A DNA stretch of 64,000 bases from Cyrtodaria siliqua (Eukaryota; Mollusca; Bivalvia; Adapedonta; Hiatellidae): NCBI GenBank assembly GCA_037043455.1, contig JAWPHD010000128.1, positions 248,001-312,000 of the forward strand. Direction: 5' to 3'. Positions 12,054 to 24,013 of the stretch are shown here, in pieces (positions within the stretch are counted from its first letter, which is position 1; the number at the start of each line of letters is the position of its first letter). The translations under genes and the position numbers were made by a program. The notes below the pieces were generated by a model. That model worked only from the letters and a program-made list of their open reading frames with translations, did no database searches and had not been told where the DNA came from.

Positions 12054-13120
12054 CAGGGCTTCCACTAAGGTTCAAATTTAGGAAGTTCAAACTTCCTGTG
12101 TATCAAATTTGGAAGTTCATGGGGAAAATTTAGGAAGTTCAAGTGTTTGGGCATGGCATTCATACTCGGTCTTTGAGTCAGTGATTCCGCTTGGTGGTGA
12201 GGGAAACAACACATCTAAATTGTTAAAAAGTAAAAAAGTATATTTATATAATCATCTATTTGTTTATAAAAGAAAATATTTGATGACATTATATAAACGG
12301 TTTTAAACTTAAAATACTTAATTTGCGTGCCATACCACCCCCCACCCACAAGTTTTATACAGTGAATTGCATTCTGCAAACAGTTTTCAATTTATCAGTC
12401 CAGGAAAGCTTTTAAATTGGCATACATTAATGAAATGTATGTAAAACTGTCAAGTGTAGGAATAAATGTAACATATTCTTTAATTTATTATCAAAGCAAT
12501 CGATTGTTTTTGCCAGTGATAATTTCACTTCCGTGTTTAGTCTCCATTCGTGAAGAGTTCTTTCCCCTAGGTTCGAGATTATTAAATATTGTTTGTCTAT
12601 CAGTACTTCGTTACTATTTGTAACTTTGATAAATACATAGTAAAATGACACAAAGATATAAAAGAAATAGCCTAAAAAGTATAATCTGTTTGTGTAAGGA
12701 GTTTCAACTTTGTGGTTAATGAATATAAATTAAGCAATTTGGCATCGAGATTATATTGCTACTTCCATTTTGTGAAATGCGTGGCTAGGCCAATTATCTA
12801 ATTAACACTCTCTCCTCTCACCAGCCATGCATGTGACCCTTGATAAAAACTGGATAAAACCGGTTTTACCTGTCAATTACAGGCTCCACTGAGTTTTAAT
12901 TGCTTTACAACTTGTTACGTCGGTAGTCTCAAATGAAATTAGATTAGATGGGCGGGGCTATATTCGGTAATTAACAGATTATGGGACGTCCTTAGTAAAG
13001 AATCGCGGCATACTTTGAAGTTTTTGGAAGTACACTGTACGCCTTCGATGTTAATTTTCGGCGTACAACTACGATTTTTGGACGTAATTTACGACCGTAC
13101 GCCCGTTAACGGAAGCCCTG
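12054..13120. mobile_element. hAT-like non-autonomous element, TIR CAGGGCTTCC
   Basis: Termini cagggcttcc at 12054-12063 and ggaagccctg at 13111-13120 are perfect 10-bp inverted repeats. A 6-bp target duplication cttctc lies at 12048-12053 and 13121-13126. The 1.07-kb interior has no transposase ORF; near the left end it holds short iterations of aggaagttcaa. CAGGG ends are typical of hAT elements, but hAT usually makes 8-bp duplications, so the superfamily call is tentative. Confidence 0.75.
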
Positions 13121-13545
13121 CTTCTCTGAGGATAGACTTCGACACTCAAGACAGCTCGCTAACATCTGCATCTGATGGATGGGGAAACCAGAAGGTATAT
13201 TAATATACTTGTTACTGAAATTGTATGAAACCGTAGATGCACACAAATGAAGGGGGTGGGGTGCCAGGTGTGCCCCCACCCCACCCCACCTAAATCTGCA
13301 CCGGAGTACCTTTTTAGTTGACAACAACTTCATGAAGCTGTGTGCGGGAGTTAAATAAAATCCTTCTAGAATCACTTGCAACACAGTTTAGCAGTTATAA
13401 ATCAATAGATATTATACAAAATACCAAGTTTAGGAGAATTTAAGAGAAATTTGATCCTATAATATCCTTTAATACCGACTAAGCTGGAGCTTATCAGCTG
13501 GTGTCATCAAGCTCGGAATCAATACACGTTTCAGATCAAGCATCA
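13121..13545. other. Non-coding, nothing recognised
   Basis: Begins with gatagacttcgacactcaag, which also occurs at 12001, left of the preceding element, so the element sits between two copies of this short motif. No ORF of note. Confidence 0.4.
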
Positions 13546-13910
13546 TAAGGCCATCCTTAAAAAAGTGACTATTTGCTGTGCTCCGACCGACCGTCTAAAA
13601 AGGCAGCGACCGATATTTATTTTTTAGCCTTTTCGGATTTGTTTTTTTTTTTTACTTTAAAAATATTTTTTTAATTTTTTTTTAATTTTTTTTTTTACTA
13701 AAAATTATTCGTAAAGAAATATTAATGAGGTTATCCACTGACTGCATTATAATACATTGAGATAGGAAATTATGAGTTGTAAAAATGCTTAACCAGGACC
13801 GTGGCAAAAAAAAAGAAAAAAAAGACCTACCTACCTACCTACCTACCTACCCATTTAAAAAATTCAGGGTCGGAGCACAGCAAACAAATATTTTTTTAAG
13901 GATGGCCTAA
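13546..13910. mobile_element. Foldback element with (ctac)n tract, copy 1
   Basis: The left end taaggccatccttaaaaaag ... ttgctgtgctccgacc is mirrored by the right end ggtcggagcacagcaa ... ttaaggatggcctaa (about 42-bp TIRs). Between them are T/A-rich tracts and (cctac)n/(ctac)n microsatellite. A related shorter copy lies at 44940-45186 in the same orientation of the microsatellite. Confidence 0.85.
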
Positions 13911-14084
13911 GAGATTCTGTAAATGTGGTAGGTCCATTCATGATCATTCATTTTAAACAAAAAAAGTTATTTTTTTATTGTGATATTTTATGACATTTCT
14001 TGCAAAATATGGGTATCTCTTGACTAGCTGTCTTCTACTCCTTTATGGGAATATTTTATGTATTGTAGGAATTGGCATACATTT

Positions 14085-14330
14085 ATATGTCTTTTATTGC
14101 ATTATGGGAATTAGAAAGCTTTTCATGGCATTATGAAAACTGGTGTGATTTCTGTCTTCTATTGCATTATGGGACTGGCATGATTTCTGTATTCTATTGC
14201 ATTATGGGAATTGGCATGATTTCTGTCTTCTATTGCATTATGGGAATTGGCATAACTTCTGTCTTCTATTGCATTATGGGAACTGGCATGATTTCTGTCT
14301 TCTACTGCATTATGGGAATTGATGTGTAAT
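14085..14330. repeat. 36-bp minisatellite, ~7 units
   Basis: The unit ttctattgcattatgggaat plus tggcatgatttctgtc is repeated with small changes. Because 36 is a multiple of three it opens an 85-codon ORF on the plus strand, which is a by-product of the repeat. Confidence 0.9.
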
Positions 14331-16577
14331 TATCACATTATGGAAATTGGCTGGAAATAAATAACATAAATACATTTTGCTTTACAAAAGAAATAAAAGC
14401 ATAAAGTACAATTTAGTGCATATTACACCCACTGGGCTTTACCCAGGGACCATTTGATATCAATGGCGTGCACCTAAAAGACAAACAATTTGCGAAAGTC
14501 GACTACTGCCTTCTATCACGTTAACGTGGGGTCGTAAATCAATATGACATTCAGGTTACCATGGAAAAACGTCACCTGGTTTGATTCCCTAATGGCCAAA
14601 TGAGAATAATGGAATCATTATCTTTATAATTAAACTGATCGCAAATTAGAAAAAGATGAATAATTGTAGGTAGAGCTAATTCTCAACTAATTCTCAACCT
14701 AGTTATTGAAATGGCAAGGGTTTCTGTAAAAAATATTGCAAAACGATTGGTTTGGAGAGTGGAGCTATTTTGCATGTCAGTGTTCGTGGGTGGTAATGGT
14801 GGACTTGTTTCGGTTGCTTCTCATTATAAAATAATATAGATCCTCACAGCAGCATATGGGGTGGAGAGTGATGTGAATGCCACCGGACCCCAAAATAAGG
14901 GATTTACCTCGGTTAAAATTCAGGGCTGGCTGCGGGCCTGAAATCAAATTGTATATACATTGGATTCCGATATAGGGACATGCAGTCTCAGGAAGAACAT
15001 GCAATTCTGTTTTTCCTTTAATTTATTCATGGTTGGAAGGCCATTTGAATAAATCACAAGTGAGCGGGCCTACACAAACTATCGTATTCATAACACCAAT
15101 TTTCTGAGCACTTATCTCATGCATGGTAATCTAATCATTGGCATCCTCATATGGATCCATTGTATCAGTTTGTTCTGAGATGTATCAGGCCATCTATCTA
15201 TAATTGAACAATTACAGAAAATGACATCTCCCTGTGCCAATTACAGCTGCCAAACTGCCCTATATTCCAGAGTGTCTGACATTTCTGCCAAAACTGATGC
15301 AACACAAGGAGTGTTCAACATTTGGCCGGGTTCTAAGACCAACAATCCCAAACATATCCAGAACAGTTTAGATGTAAGACAATAAAACATATTAACAAGA
15401 CTTTGCTGACCTTGACCTCTGAATTTCAAAGTCATAGAATAAAAGAACATAAAACATCTAAACGTAACACTGCCACACATACAATATAGTTTGTTACCAT
15501 CATCATTTTATAATTAACGATGGTAATAAACTAAGTCTGCAGGAACTGAATGATCTTGACCTCATATTCAAGGTCACTCATTGTTAGACTCTGTATATAC
15601 ACTTATCCACCTTACCCCTAACTTAGAGGTCATGCTCATACAACTAAAGTCAAATGGTTTGATTTTTTTTTAAAGGTCCATGCAGAGAGTACAGGGTCTA
15701 CAGACTACGAAACTGGACCAAACTCCAGTTTCCTCTGATTTGCCCCAACTACCTACGTCCATTCCATGAGAACAACCTGCAAAATACCTGCCGGCTCTAC
15801 AAATGATTTTTAAATAAAACACACGAGACCAACCAGAGACCAGCCGTTTAACATCCCATTCCGGACTGTCAGTTACAAGTGCTTGCTCAAAGTCACAAAC
15901 ACGGTTGCACTGAGCTGATGGCAGAATAATAAATGACCAGCGTTGCAGCTGTCATATATCCACATGGAAATCAGGAGTTTAAAAGTACAGTAGCCATGCA
16001 CTTAGTGCAAATGCATTTTCTGGTCAATTTAAAATTCATGACAAGATTAATATCCACCCTCATTAAACTTTCATTTCCCAGTTTATCATATTATCACCTG
16101 CCCACAAGGTCACCCAGCCAAACTGACCACTGACCACTACAAACACAGATAGAAGATAAAAACTGCAGACAGACTGACCACTAACCCTGATCACTGGTCA
16201 TTCACCTTGATGTAACCTGGATGTGATTAGATATAATTATTCAGCTGTTATCTGTTTCCATCTTTGATCTTTTGGGACCTACCAGGATGAAAAAAGAAAT
16301 CAACTGCATCAGAATCTGCACACTTTTATTTTCTCTAATTAGCCAACAACACCTTTTAGAAAAAGCTATGGTGGTCTTGAGGCAAGTCCCCATTGGATGT
16401 TTTTTTAATTATTTCTGCATTTAGTGCATTTTTGAGACATGATTTTCAGTTTTTTTATGCGTGACACTGATCTTTATTGATATTCCTTTCAATGCCAACT
16501 TTCCCAGAATTCTACCTCAGCCTGTTAAAAATATCATGGTAGAATGCTCAGTGGGAAGGCGTCTTCTGCATGCCTGC
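14331..16577. other. Long non-coding stretch, nothing recognised
   Basis: More than 2 kb of AT-rich sequence without convincing coding, RNA or repeat features. It ends at the SINE head near 16578. Confidence 0.4.
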
Positions 16578-17108
16578 GGGTCAGACTGGTCAAGTGGTTA
16601 GCATGTTTTACTCTGAACCAGAGATCAAGGGTTTGAGTCTTACTTACGCCACTAGGTTACTTCAGTGTGTCCTTTGGCAAGGGCTTCCGTTAGTCTTGTT
16701 CATTGGATGGAGACGCAGCCGGGCGGTCGGGTGTATCTGAGTATATCCTCCGAGCCCGTTAACCCGTAGCCTGCTAAAGGCGACTACAGTAGCCTTTGTG
16801 TCCATTGTAAACCCAGATCAGCCTGCGAGTAACTCATAGGCTGATTCTAGTTTACAATGTCTGGCTGCTGATCAGTCATTTCTCCCAAAACACCCCTTTT
16901 TCACATAAATGGAATGGTCTTAATTGAAAGAAAGAACAGTCCATTATATATATATGTGTAGGGGGTTAAGAGATAAAGAACCAGAGGAATGTATTCAATA
17001 GTAAGAGTTTAGGGTACAGTTCCATGATCCCTATGTATCCTTCCCCTCTTGGGTCGCTAGCTCGAAATGATCCAAACATTGTGTTGATGAGCCGTTAAAC
17101 AACGCATC
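16578..17108 (+). repeat. SINE family Q with tRNA(Gln)-like head, interrupted
   Basis: Head: A box tggtcaagtgg at 16587-16597 and B box gggtttgagtc at 16629-16639. The intervening ttactctgaacc resembles the anticodon loop of tRNA-Gln (CTG), a tentative reading. The central motif gtgtcctttggcaagg follows near 16668, then a body that aligns in reverse complement with 3970-4248, and the 3' end gttgatgagccgttaaac at about 17085-17102. A 203-bp TTAA-flanked element (16763-16965) interrupts it. This is the best guide to the family's full structure together with the 60940-62225 copy. Confidence 0.85.
16763..16965. mobile_element. TTAA-flanked MITE (piggyBac-like) inside SINE Q
   Basis: Target duplication TTAA lies at 16759-16762 and 16966-16969; the ends are cccgtagcc and gtagggggg-like. 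Removing it restores the SINE reading cgttaa-agaacc seen at 4110 and 8190. A related copy in reverse orientation lies at about 45815-45990 (ctgatcagcagccagacatt, tccatttatgtgacaaa). No ORF. Confidence 0.75.
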
Positions 17109-18079
17109 AAAATTTCTTCTCGCTTTCCTATAATCATTTTCTCTACAAATAACTAGAATCTACCCCAAAATTTTCCTGACTATAGTTTTCCATCGAAATT
17201 GCAGAGTGAAACAGCAACGATTATCATAATGAGAGAGTTAAATCATCACCATTTCGCATGATTAAAGGTTAAGTGTAAAAAGAGCGTGAAGAAATGACAA
17301 GGCTGACAAAATGTGACCTCGGGGTGTTAAAGCCAACACTTGTCTCTGTGGTAATTTCTTTGATAAAATCTTTTGTCAGGCCCATTATGACTAGCCCTCT
17401 GGTCAGGTCAATTGGTGACAATGTTTGTGATTTGCAATGATTTATGGGTAATCATTAGTCTTGAGGTGACCTAGCAGTCAGTTTGGGAAAAAAATTCCTT
17501 TGGACAAATTTTAACCATAAATTAAAAATGTTAGTCAAAACGTTATCAAAATGTCATCATAAAAAAATGGGTTAGACATTAGCATGACCATTGTATAAAC
17601 GTGCATGCAGTCCAAACCTCGCTAATGCATTTGCACTTCCGAAATCTTAAAAATCCACGATAAAACTGCAGGCCTTATCTGATCCATAATCTGAAAATCA
17701 AATTTATAAAAATGGTTTGAAATTTGGAGATCAATTAATCAAAGAATAATATGACAAATACAATCTCACTTGAACAGATAAAGCAATCTGATTGGTTAAT
17801 CGAGCTTCACCCTCACCTGCACTTAAGGTGTCACATGGAGAGGTCACATGTCCCTAATATGCATAAAAAAAATTATATTCAAGCACATGTGCTCTGCAAC
17901 AGTAATTTCAATAAATATTTTTATCACCATATTTCTTTACTGAATAGGAAAGAAAAAACATTAATTTATCAACTCAAATTTTAAAAGACCAGATGTCAGG
18001 GATGTTAAAAGCAACATTTGGTACAGCATACTAAATCAATGAAAACTGAACGTTATAATAATAATATGCAAGATGGGCA
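17109..18079. other. Non-coding, nothing recognised
   Basis: AT-rich; short ORFs only, none with recognisable motifs. Confidence 0.4.
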
Positions 18080-19609
18080 TTCATAACTTTCACATGACAT
18101 CATCAAAATAATTTGACCAATCAGAGATCAATAAAATAAAAGACCTCCACATTCTGGTAGAGGGTAAACTCGGTGTTTATCGCTGATGCTCAACTGACTT
18201 TAGCCCTTTATAAAACTAGTTTGTAGTGATATTTATATTAAAGGCTTTGTCTTCTTTTGGTGTTGTCTGATTTTAAAACACCAATATGCATTCATTTAAT
18301 TTAAATCATGCAGTGCTCAAGAAATAGGATAGCCCGACGCCCGGGGCTCCTCGAAATCCATTCCGGGCCTGTCTCATTTTGCAGACGAGGAGCCCGTCGG
18401 GCCTGTCTAAAAAAAAATCCCCCAAAAAATCAGTTTACTGGATCTCAAGCTCAAGTTCCTCAAGACAAAATACTCCCATGTGTATTGTGAACTGTGAAAA
18501 CACTTGCAATAAAGTAATTAAAATGTGTTATACACACATTGAAACAATGAGAAGTTCGAATATTTTGCCTGGCTTCGTGTCGGCAGTTTGTCACAACTTT
18601 GAGGTCGACAATTGTTGACATAAAACTCATTATTCTGCTATTAGGGTTGTGTTTTCTTTCCTTTGTGATAAGAAATACCGTTTTTGTCATTTAAAACACA
18701 CTAATGCATGAAAACAAATCGTTATTAATGGTATTTCGATTGAATGTTTGTGAAATGTTCGGGCCGTAAAAGTGCGGTGTCATAGTAGTTCGGATGGTAC
18801 ATAATTTCGGATTTTTTTTTTTTTACATAATCAAATAAGAAAAACTGTCCTTTACAAATACATGTTGGTGGAAAGAAAAAAAAAATACTGTATATGTATA
18901 AATACAGATATAAAGTATATTTCTATTCATTATTTAAGGTGTAAGGAGTTCCTGGAATCCTACTTTTAAATGAATTCTAGTCTAGGCTCCTAATTCTTTA
19001 CTTGGAGAAAGTGGTGACACAAAGAAAAAATATAGCCAGAGGAGGCTCTGATAGTTTCATAAAACCTGATTAAAAATTTGGCTCCAAGTTTAGCTCCAGT
19101 TTCACCAAGTCGGCTCTGATTATTATCGTTTGGCATAAGTGCTAGTACTCTCCTTTGCATTGGTTATAAATTACTATGTAATATTCTATTCTAACATATT
19201 TTAAACGAAATGGTAAATAAGTCCGCTGACCAGGGAGCATAAAGTGGTAGCAAAAAGAAAAATCTAGTCAGAGGAGGTTCTGAGCTTGATTAATACATAC
19301 GTAACAAATGTGTGCTATAAAAGTGAATAAAGACACATTTCCAATAAGAAAAAAATATTGGACCTTTCCATTTTAAATCAGGGCATGTCCATTTCAAATC
19401 AGGGCCTGTCCATTTCAAACGGGGCCTGTCCATTTACAGAAGCAACAAGCCCTGGGCCTGTCTCTTAAAATAATTTTCTTTGAGCACTGTCATGGTCTAA
19501 TATTTTCATTTTTCATATATAGATGAGGATGAAGTCCGAGTAAACTCCTTTATTTTCACCTAATGAATATCTCGACCTACCAGAAGTTGACCAGATGTGA
19601 GTTATAAAT
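18080..19609. mobile_element. MITE (TIR ttcataactttcacatg), copy split by insertion
   Basis: 18080-18310 matches the left two thirds of the MITE at 6420-6798; after 19490 the rest follows (tggtctaatattttcatttt ... ccagatgtgagttataaatt). The gap is the 1.18-kb element at 18311-19489. Body identity with the uninterrupted copy is about 90% by eye. Confidence 0.85.
18311..19489. mobile_element. hAT-like element, TIR CAGTGCTCAA, nested in MITE
   Basis: Left end cagtgctcaa and right end ttgagcactg form the TIRs, with tcatg at 18306-18310 and 19490-19494 as a 5-bp target duplication. The interior contains gcccgacgcccggggctcct near the left, two related blocks around 19010 and 19235 (tagccagaggaggctctgat), and three or four copies of tcagggcctgtccatttc near the right. 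No transposase ORF remains, so it is non-autonomous. Confidence 0.8.
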
Positions 19610-20600
19610 TAGAGACACAAGGTCACATCTTATTCTTCCTTCTCCATAAATACACATCCTTGTGGCTCTTATACCACCATTTGGTTATTAACGGGTGCTA
19701 GGGATCTTCTAAATAACCAGCACAATATTCTTTCTTCTTTCTCCCCGATCAGCGCATATCGCGTTACGTCCTCTTCAATCAGCGCCAATGAAATATTACT
19801 AAAAGTCACGCAGACCTGTCGAATAGCAACATTTCTCCCTTTTACTGAATTACTCTTATGCAAATGAGCACACGTTCCAGACTGCGCTAGAGTATCAATT
19901 TCTGAATCTTTAAGCAAAAAACATTATTTTACGACTGATCCAACGTCTTATTGTTTGTATTTGTTATTATTCAAAAATATTTAAAAACTGTACCAATGAG
20001 GCGTCTGTATAATAAAATAAATTCAAGTATATTTTCTTCAGTGCTCACTGACCTAAACTGTATTCTCATAAAATTAAATCCGAATAAAGTATTGTAGAGC
20101 CAGTCTGTCTACCGTAGTGTGAAACCAGTCCACCTTTAGGATGAGGGCGGATCAAACAGACAAAGGTCGCCTTTATTCAGCCACTTCATGTGTGTATATA
20201 GTTATATGTATTGTAGTCAATGTAGTCGCTATAGGATATCAAAAAGACTGCCTCAACCGGCATAAAATACTTGTTGTACTTTTTGTTGTAACTAAAAGCA
20301 AATGGTCAATTTAATTTTCGTACAAATTTGGACGAAAATGCTGTTTTGTTACTTAAACTGTGTTCTATCTTGGTTCCTTTGCAGTCAGTTGGGGATTTGA
20401 ATCCAGGTTACACATCTTATTAAGTTTTAATGGTACAGCAACATCAGAGGTAGATGAGATGTTCGAAGGATGAAGTTTCCCACCAGACATGCCTGATCTG
20501 CCAGGGAGATAACCAACGCGGGCTAGAGGTCTCTAGCTCTATAAAGCTCAAGGGCCACTGAGCTGTCCAGGCCGCTAGTCAGGCAGGAGACAGTTGTTTT
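19610..20600. other. Non-coding, nothing recognised
   Basis: No convincing gene. 20430-20580 is somewhat GC-richer, but I found no second copy or RNA-like fold in the window. Confidence 0.35.
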
Positions 20601-22495
20601 TTTCCTTATATATATAAGTGGTACCGAAAAATGGTACCATTCCCAATGGCAAAAAGTATGTTTTATTCCCAATAGCATGGATCAAGATTGCTTAAAATTT
20701 CTAAAATAAATCGTACAAATATGTATGATTTTGTCCAAAAACAGATCCGGAATCTATTGAATTTGAGTGTGCTTCTATTGTTCAGCAATGGCACGATATT
20801 TTGGTGAAATTTGAAATCTTATTGCTGACGTCAATATCGATCTGTGCTATTGGAGTGAATAAATTCCCAATACTTATATCTATAGTGAAACTTAAGGGAG
20901 AAGAAGTGGGGGGAAATATTATTTTAGGTGAGAGTAATGAAATACTTCAAGGAAATGCATACATGTTAATGTACAAAGTATTTAAGCACACAATATTGTT
21001 TTAGTTTGATGGTGAAAATTCTCGATTTTTTACAACGTGAATTTTACCAATGGCAAACAACGTGAATTTTCCCAATTGAATGTGTATGGGTACCATTTCC
21101 AAAAGGGTGACAAAAATCGCTGGCAGGTTAATGTCCAATAAATTAGGACTGGATGTTATCCCTTATTCCCAAGCAATTAATCTTGCTTATTGTTAAAGGC
21201 CCATCAACACATTTTTTAGGTTAGGATAAAACAAAGAGGTCCTATATGGTAGACGTGTAACAAATTTCATAAAGATGTGAAAACAGTTCCCAAAAATCTT
21301 GTTTACATAACAGAACCAGATGCCATCGTGGTGTTTCCTTGATTATAGAAATTGCCGAATCAATGAAGTTTCAGCCAAGTGTATAATCACCCTAGGAGCC
21401 TGCCAAATAACATTTCAAAAATAGCCAAGGGTGTAATATGAAGGTGAACAAAAAATGTCTTGCTGGTTACGTTTTAATTTTGATCCCAATCCACAATAAA
21501 AATGTCACTATGAGGACATAAAAAATTAATCTCAAAGACATTTCAAATCTGATTCACAATCGATCAGAAGCTTGATCAATTCACAATGTCAAGCTTTCAA
21601 GGAACAAAGATTTTTCTCAAATTCCTGAAACGCCCCTTCCGGCTTAAAATACATTAAGGACATAAAATTCCAACAAATTTGACCGAAAACCTGTGTTTGC
21701 CATCAATTTTATTAGAGAGTGTCTAAAAAGAAGAAGTGATAACAAATTAAAACTTCTGTTCGACTTAAAAAGAAACGTTAATTGTACAGCTAGCGTTAAT
21801 ATTTTCAATACAGTTAAATAAAATCAAGTGAAAAAAAATAACAGAAAACTGTAACAGCTATTCTCCCGATTGCCCCAGGTCTACAACAGCTACTTTTGTT
21901 ATGCTCTGGCAGACGACAATGCATTGTGCATGCTGTTATAGAAAAGTTTAGGGATTTAATTTCACCGGTTGAAAATTTATGTTTTTATTCCCAAAAGAAA
22001 ATATTTCAATAAGAGGATTTAAAAAATTCTCGTGTACCAAACCAAATTCTTTTAAAAGTTTTATAAAGCCAATGTGTGGTCTTTCTTTACTCACTGTCAA
22101 ACTGTGTGGTCCTTCTACTGTTACACAATGTCAAGATGAGCCTCTTTAAACTGCCAAATAAAACCAACACTACCACTCCTACACCAAGTTAATGGTAAAG
22201 GCCCTTATCTGGGGACAATGCAGCAGATCCCTTTTATGACATTTAGCCCTCGTTTTATGACATGTAGCCCTTCGTTTTATGACATCTAACTATGGTACTT
22301 CAAGGGAACAGCAATAATCCCCAATTGTATGAAGCTGTCTGAAGATGTGTGAATACTTAATGACATAATCATGATGCTTGGTATGAACCACCAACACCTA
22401 TTATCACTTTGAGGCTATGACATTATGGTCTAAAGGCTCAGGAATGCTATGCAAGTTGACTGAAAAATTAAATAAAAACAACAGTTAACATTGTA
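20601..22495. other. Non-coding; small dispersed repeat near 20615-20715
   Basis: Sequence around gtggtaccgaaaaatggtac and cattcccaatggcaaaaagt recurs in diverged form at about 51650-51735, inside another element. A SINE Q 3'-end fragment may lie near 21190-21225. The rest is AT-rich with no gene. Confidence 0.4.
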
Positions 22496-22496
22496 C

Positions 22497-22580
22497 AGTC
22501 AAACCTGTATTAAGAGACCAGTACAGGCAGGAGAAAAATTGGTCTCTTAGCGCAGGTGGTCTTTTAATAGAGTTTTTACT
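22497..22580. repeat. Short hairpin repeat (tattaagagacca type)
   Basis: cctgtattaagagaccagta is followed by ttggtctcttagcgcaggtg, forming a short stem. A related layout with ttaagcg and tggtcgcttaatacaag occurs around 40575-40700. Confidence 0.5.
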
Positions 22581-22925
22581 GGAATAGATGCAAGGATTTA
22601 CTGGAATAGATGCAAGGACAGACAGAACCTTAAGAAGTATGTATCTCCCATTTCCATTCCCTGAAGTGATCCGAGGTTATATACAAATCCATCATGAGTA
22701 TCCAGCCAAGGGTCAGAATTGCAACCAGGGACGAGTCTCTGCCAAGTTCCTGGTTGCAGTTCTGATCCCGAGGGTGAGATTTCCCTATCTCACGTGGATA
22801 AACTCACATGGATTATTTTTTCTCACATTATACACTTGGGATTAAGTTACACCAATGAAGCCACGTCGTGACGTGTAAGATACCGTTTTCCCCCTTATAA
22901 GAGCGCATTTAGGTCATACTACACA
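22581..22925. other. Flank of the DIRS locus, non-coding
   Basis: Holds a two-copy 22-bp direct repeat (ggaatagatgcaaggattta type) near 22580-22620, otherwise unique-looking sequence up to the palindromic block. Confidence 0.4.
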
Positions 22926-23213
22926 AATATGCTAAATTTAGTTAATTTTAGTATTGGTCTATTATACTTACGACAACATTACAAATGCAATTACTCAACT
23001 TGCTCTAATCCACGAGTGGAAAAAACTTCCCCAAATTCCCTTCCCGGGACCACGGCCGACAAGGGAGCCGCTAATTGGTTACCCATTAACCTCCAGAATC
23101 AGAACGAGGCTTACTTCCTATTTTCCGCCAATTCTAATTAAGGAGGGGTGGGTAGTATAATGTTGTCGTAAGTATAATAGACCAATACTAAAATTAACTA
23201 AATTTAGCATATT
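22926..23213. mobile_element. 288-bp palindromic block with DIRS 5'-leader copy
   Basis: The outer 56 bp are inverted repeats: 22926-22981 (aatatgctaaatttagttaa ... cttacgacaacatta) and 23158-23213. The enclosed 22971-23125 appears identical to the reverse complement of 29336-29496, the 5' leader of the DIRS-like element. Its inner terminus (attggtctattatacttacg) is a variant of the DIRS terminus (attggtatattgatatctta). It abuts the DIRS 3' terminal repeat with about 3 bp of overlap. It could be a non-autonomous derivative inserted next to the parent, or an unusual externally placed counterpart of the internal complementary region of DIRS elements. Confidence 0.85.
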
Positions 23214-23248
23214 GGTATATTGATATCTTACGACAACATTACAAATGC
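23211..23248. repeat. 3' inverted terminal repeat of DIRS-like element
   Basis: Reads attggtatattgatatctta then cgacaacattacaaatgc; exact reverse complement of 29476-29513. Confidence 0.95.
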
Positions 23249-24013
23249 GACTTTAACAAAATTATTTGGGGTGGAATAAGTAGCCCGTTGTGATAAGTTA
23301 GAATATATCAAGGGAATTTAAACAAATTGAAACAGGCAACAGGGAATGATCGAAATCTGCTATAATCAAAGAATTAGAGCAGATTAGAACATAAACACAA
23401 AACTAACTAACACTCACCCCTGTATGCTAGGGTCCTGCCCGGTTGTCGATACACATGTAGGAGGAGACCCCTATGTATTTCAAGAAGCGAAGGCGAACAA
23501 GCATGGTGAATGTGGCACATACGTCAAATTCACAAACAGAAGGAGTCTTATAATACGCCTGTAGCTGACCCGAAGGTATAACATGTAGACTCTGGTACCG
23601 TAAAACAGTCCGTCTGTCAAGTAAGTCAAGTAAGTCAAGGACAATTAAGTCCAGCACCATTGAAAAATCGACAATTTCAAGCATATCTAAAAAAGGGCGA
23701 ATATTGCTTGTATTAATTCGATTGTTATTAGAAACCAGTATCAATAAATCCCAATTAGATACTTGCATAAACAGTTTTAAGTTTCATATAAAGAACTGTA
23801 AATGTAATAAAGCTATAAACACAAAGTAACATATAACTGTGTGAAAATAGGTAAAACAAAAAAAAACAACAACAACATGCATATGGCAAAAATAACCTGC
23901 CATAAACGGTAACAATATTTGGTAAGGCTAGTACTAGCAACACATGCATCTGTTACTAATACTTATAGTAATGTGGTTCGAAACCCCGGACGTTAGTGAC
24001 TGACAGTAATGAT
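23249..24013 (-). other. 3' non-coding region of DIRS-like element
   Basis: Lies between the recombinase stop and the 3' ITR. It holds short ORFs only, with no match to either terminus that I could see and no obvious polyadenylation cluster. Confidence 0.6.

Noticed and set aside
14072..14329. 85-codon ORF with a 12-aa period
   Set aside because: By-product of the 36-bp minisatellite.
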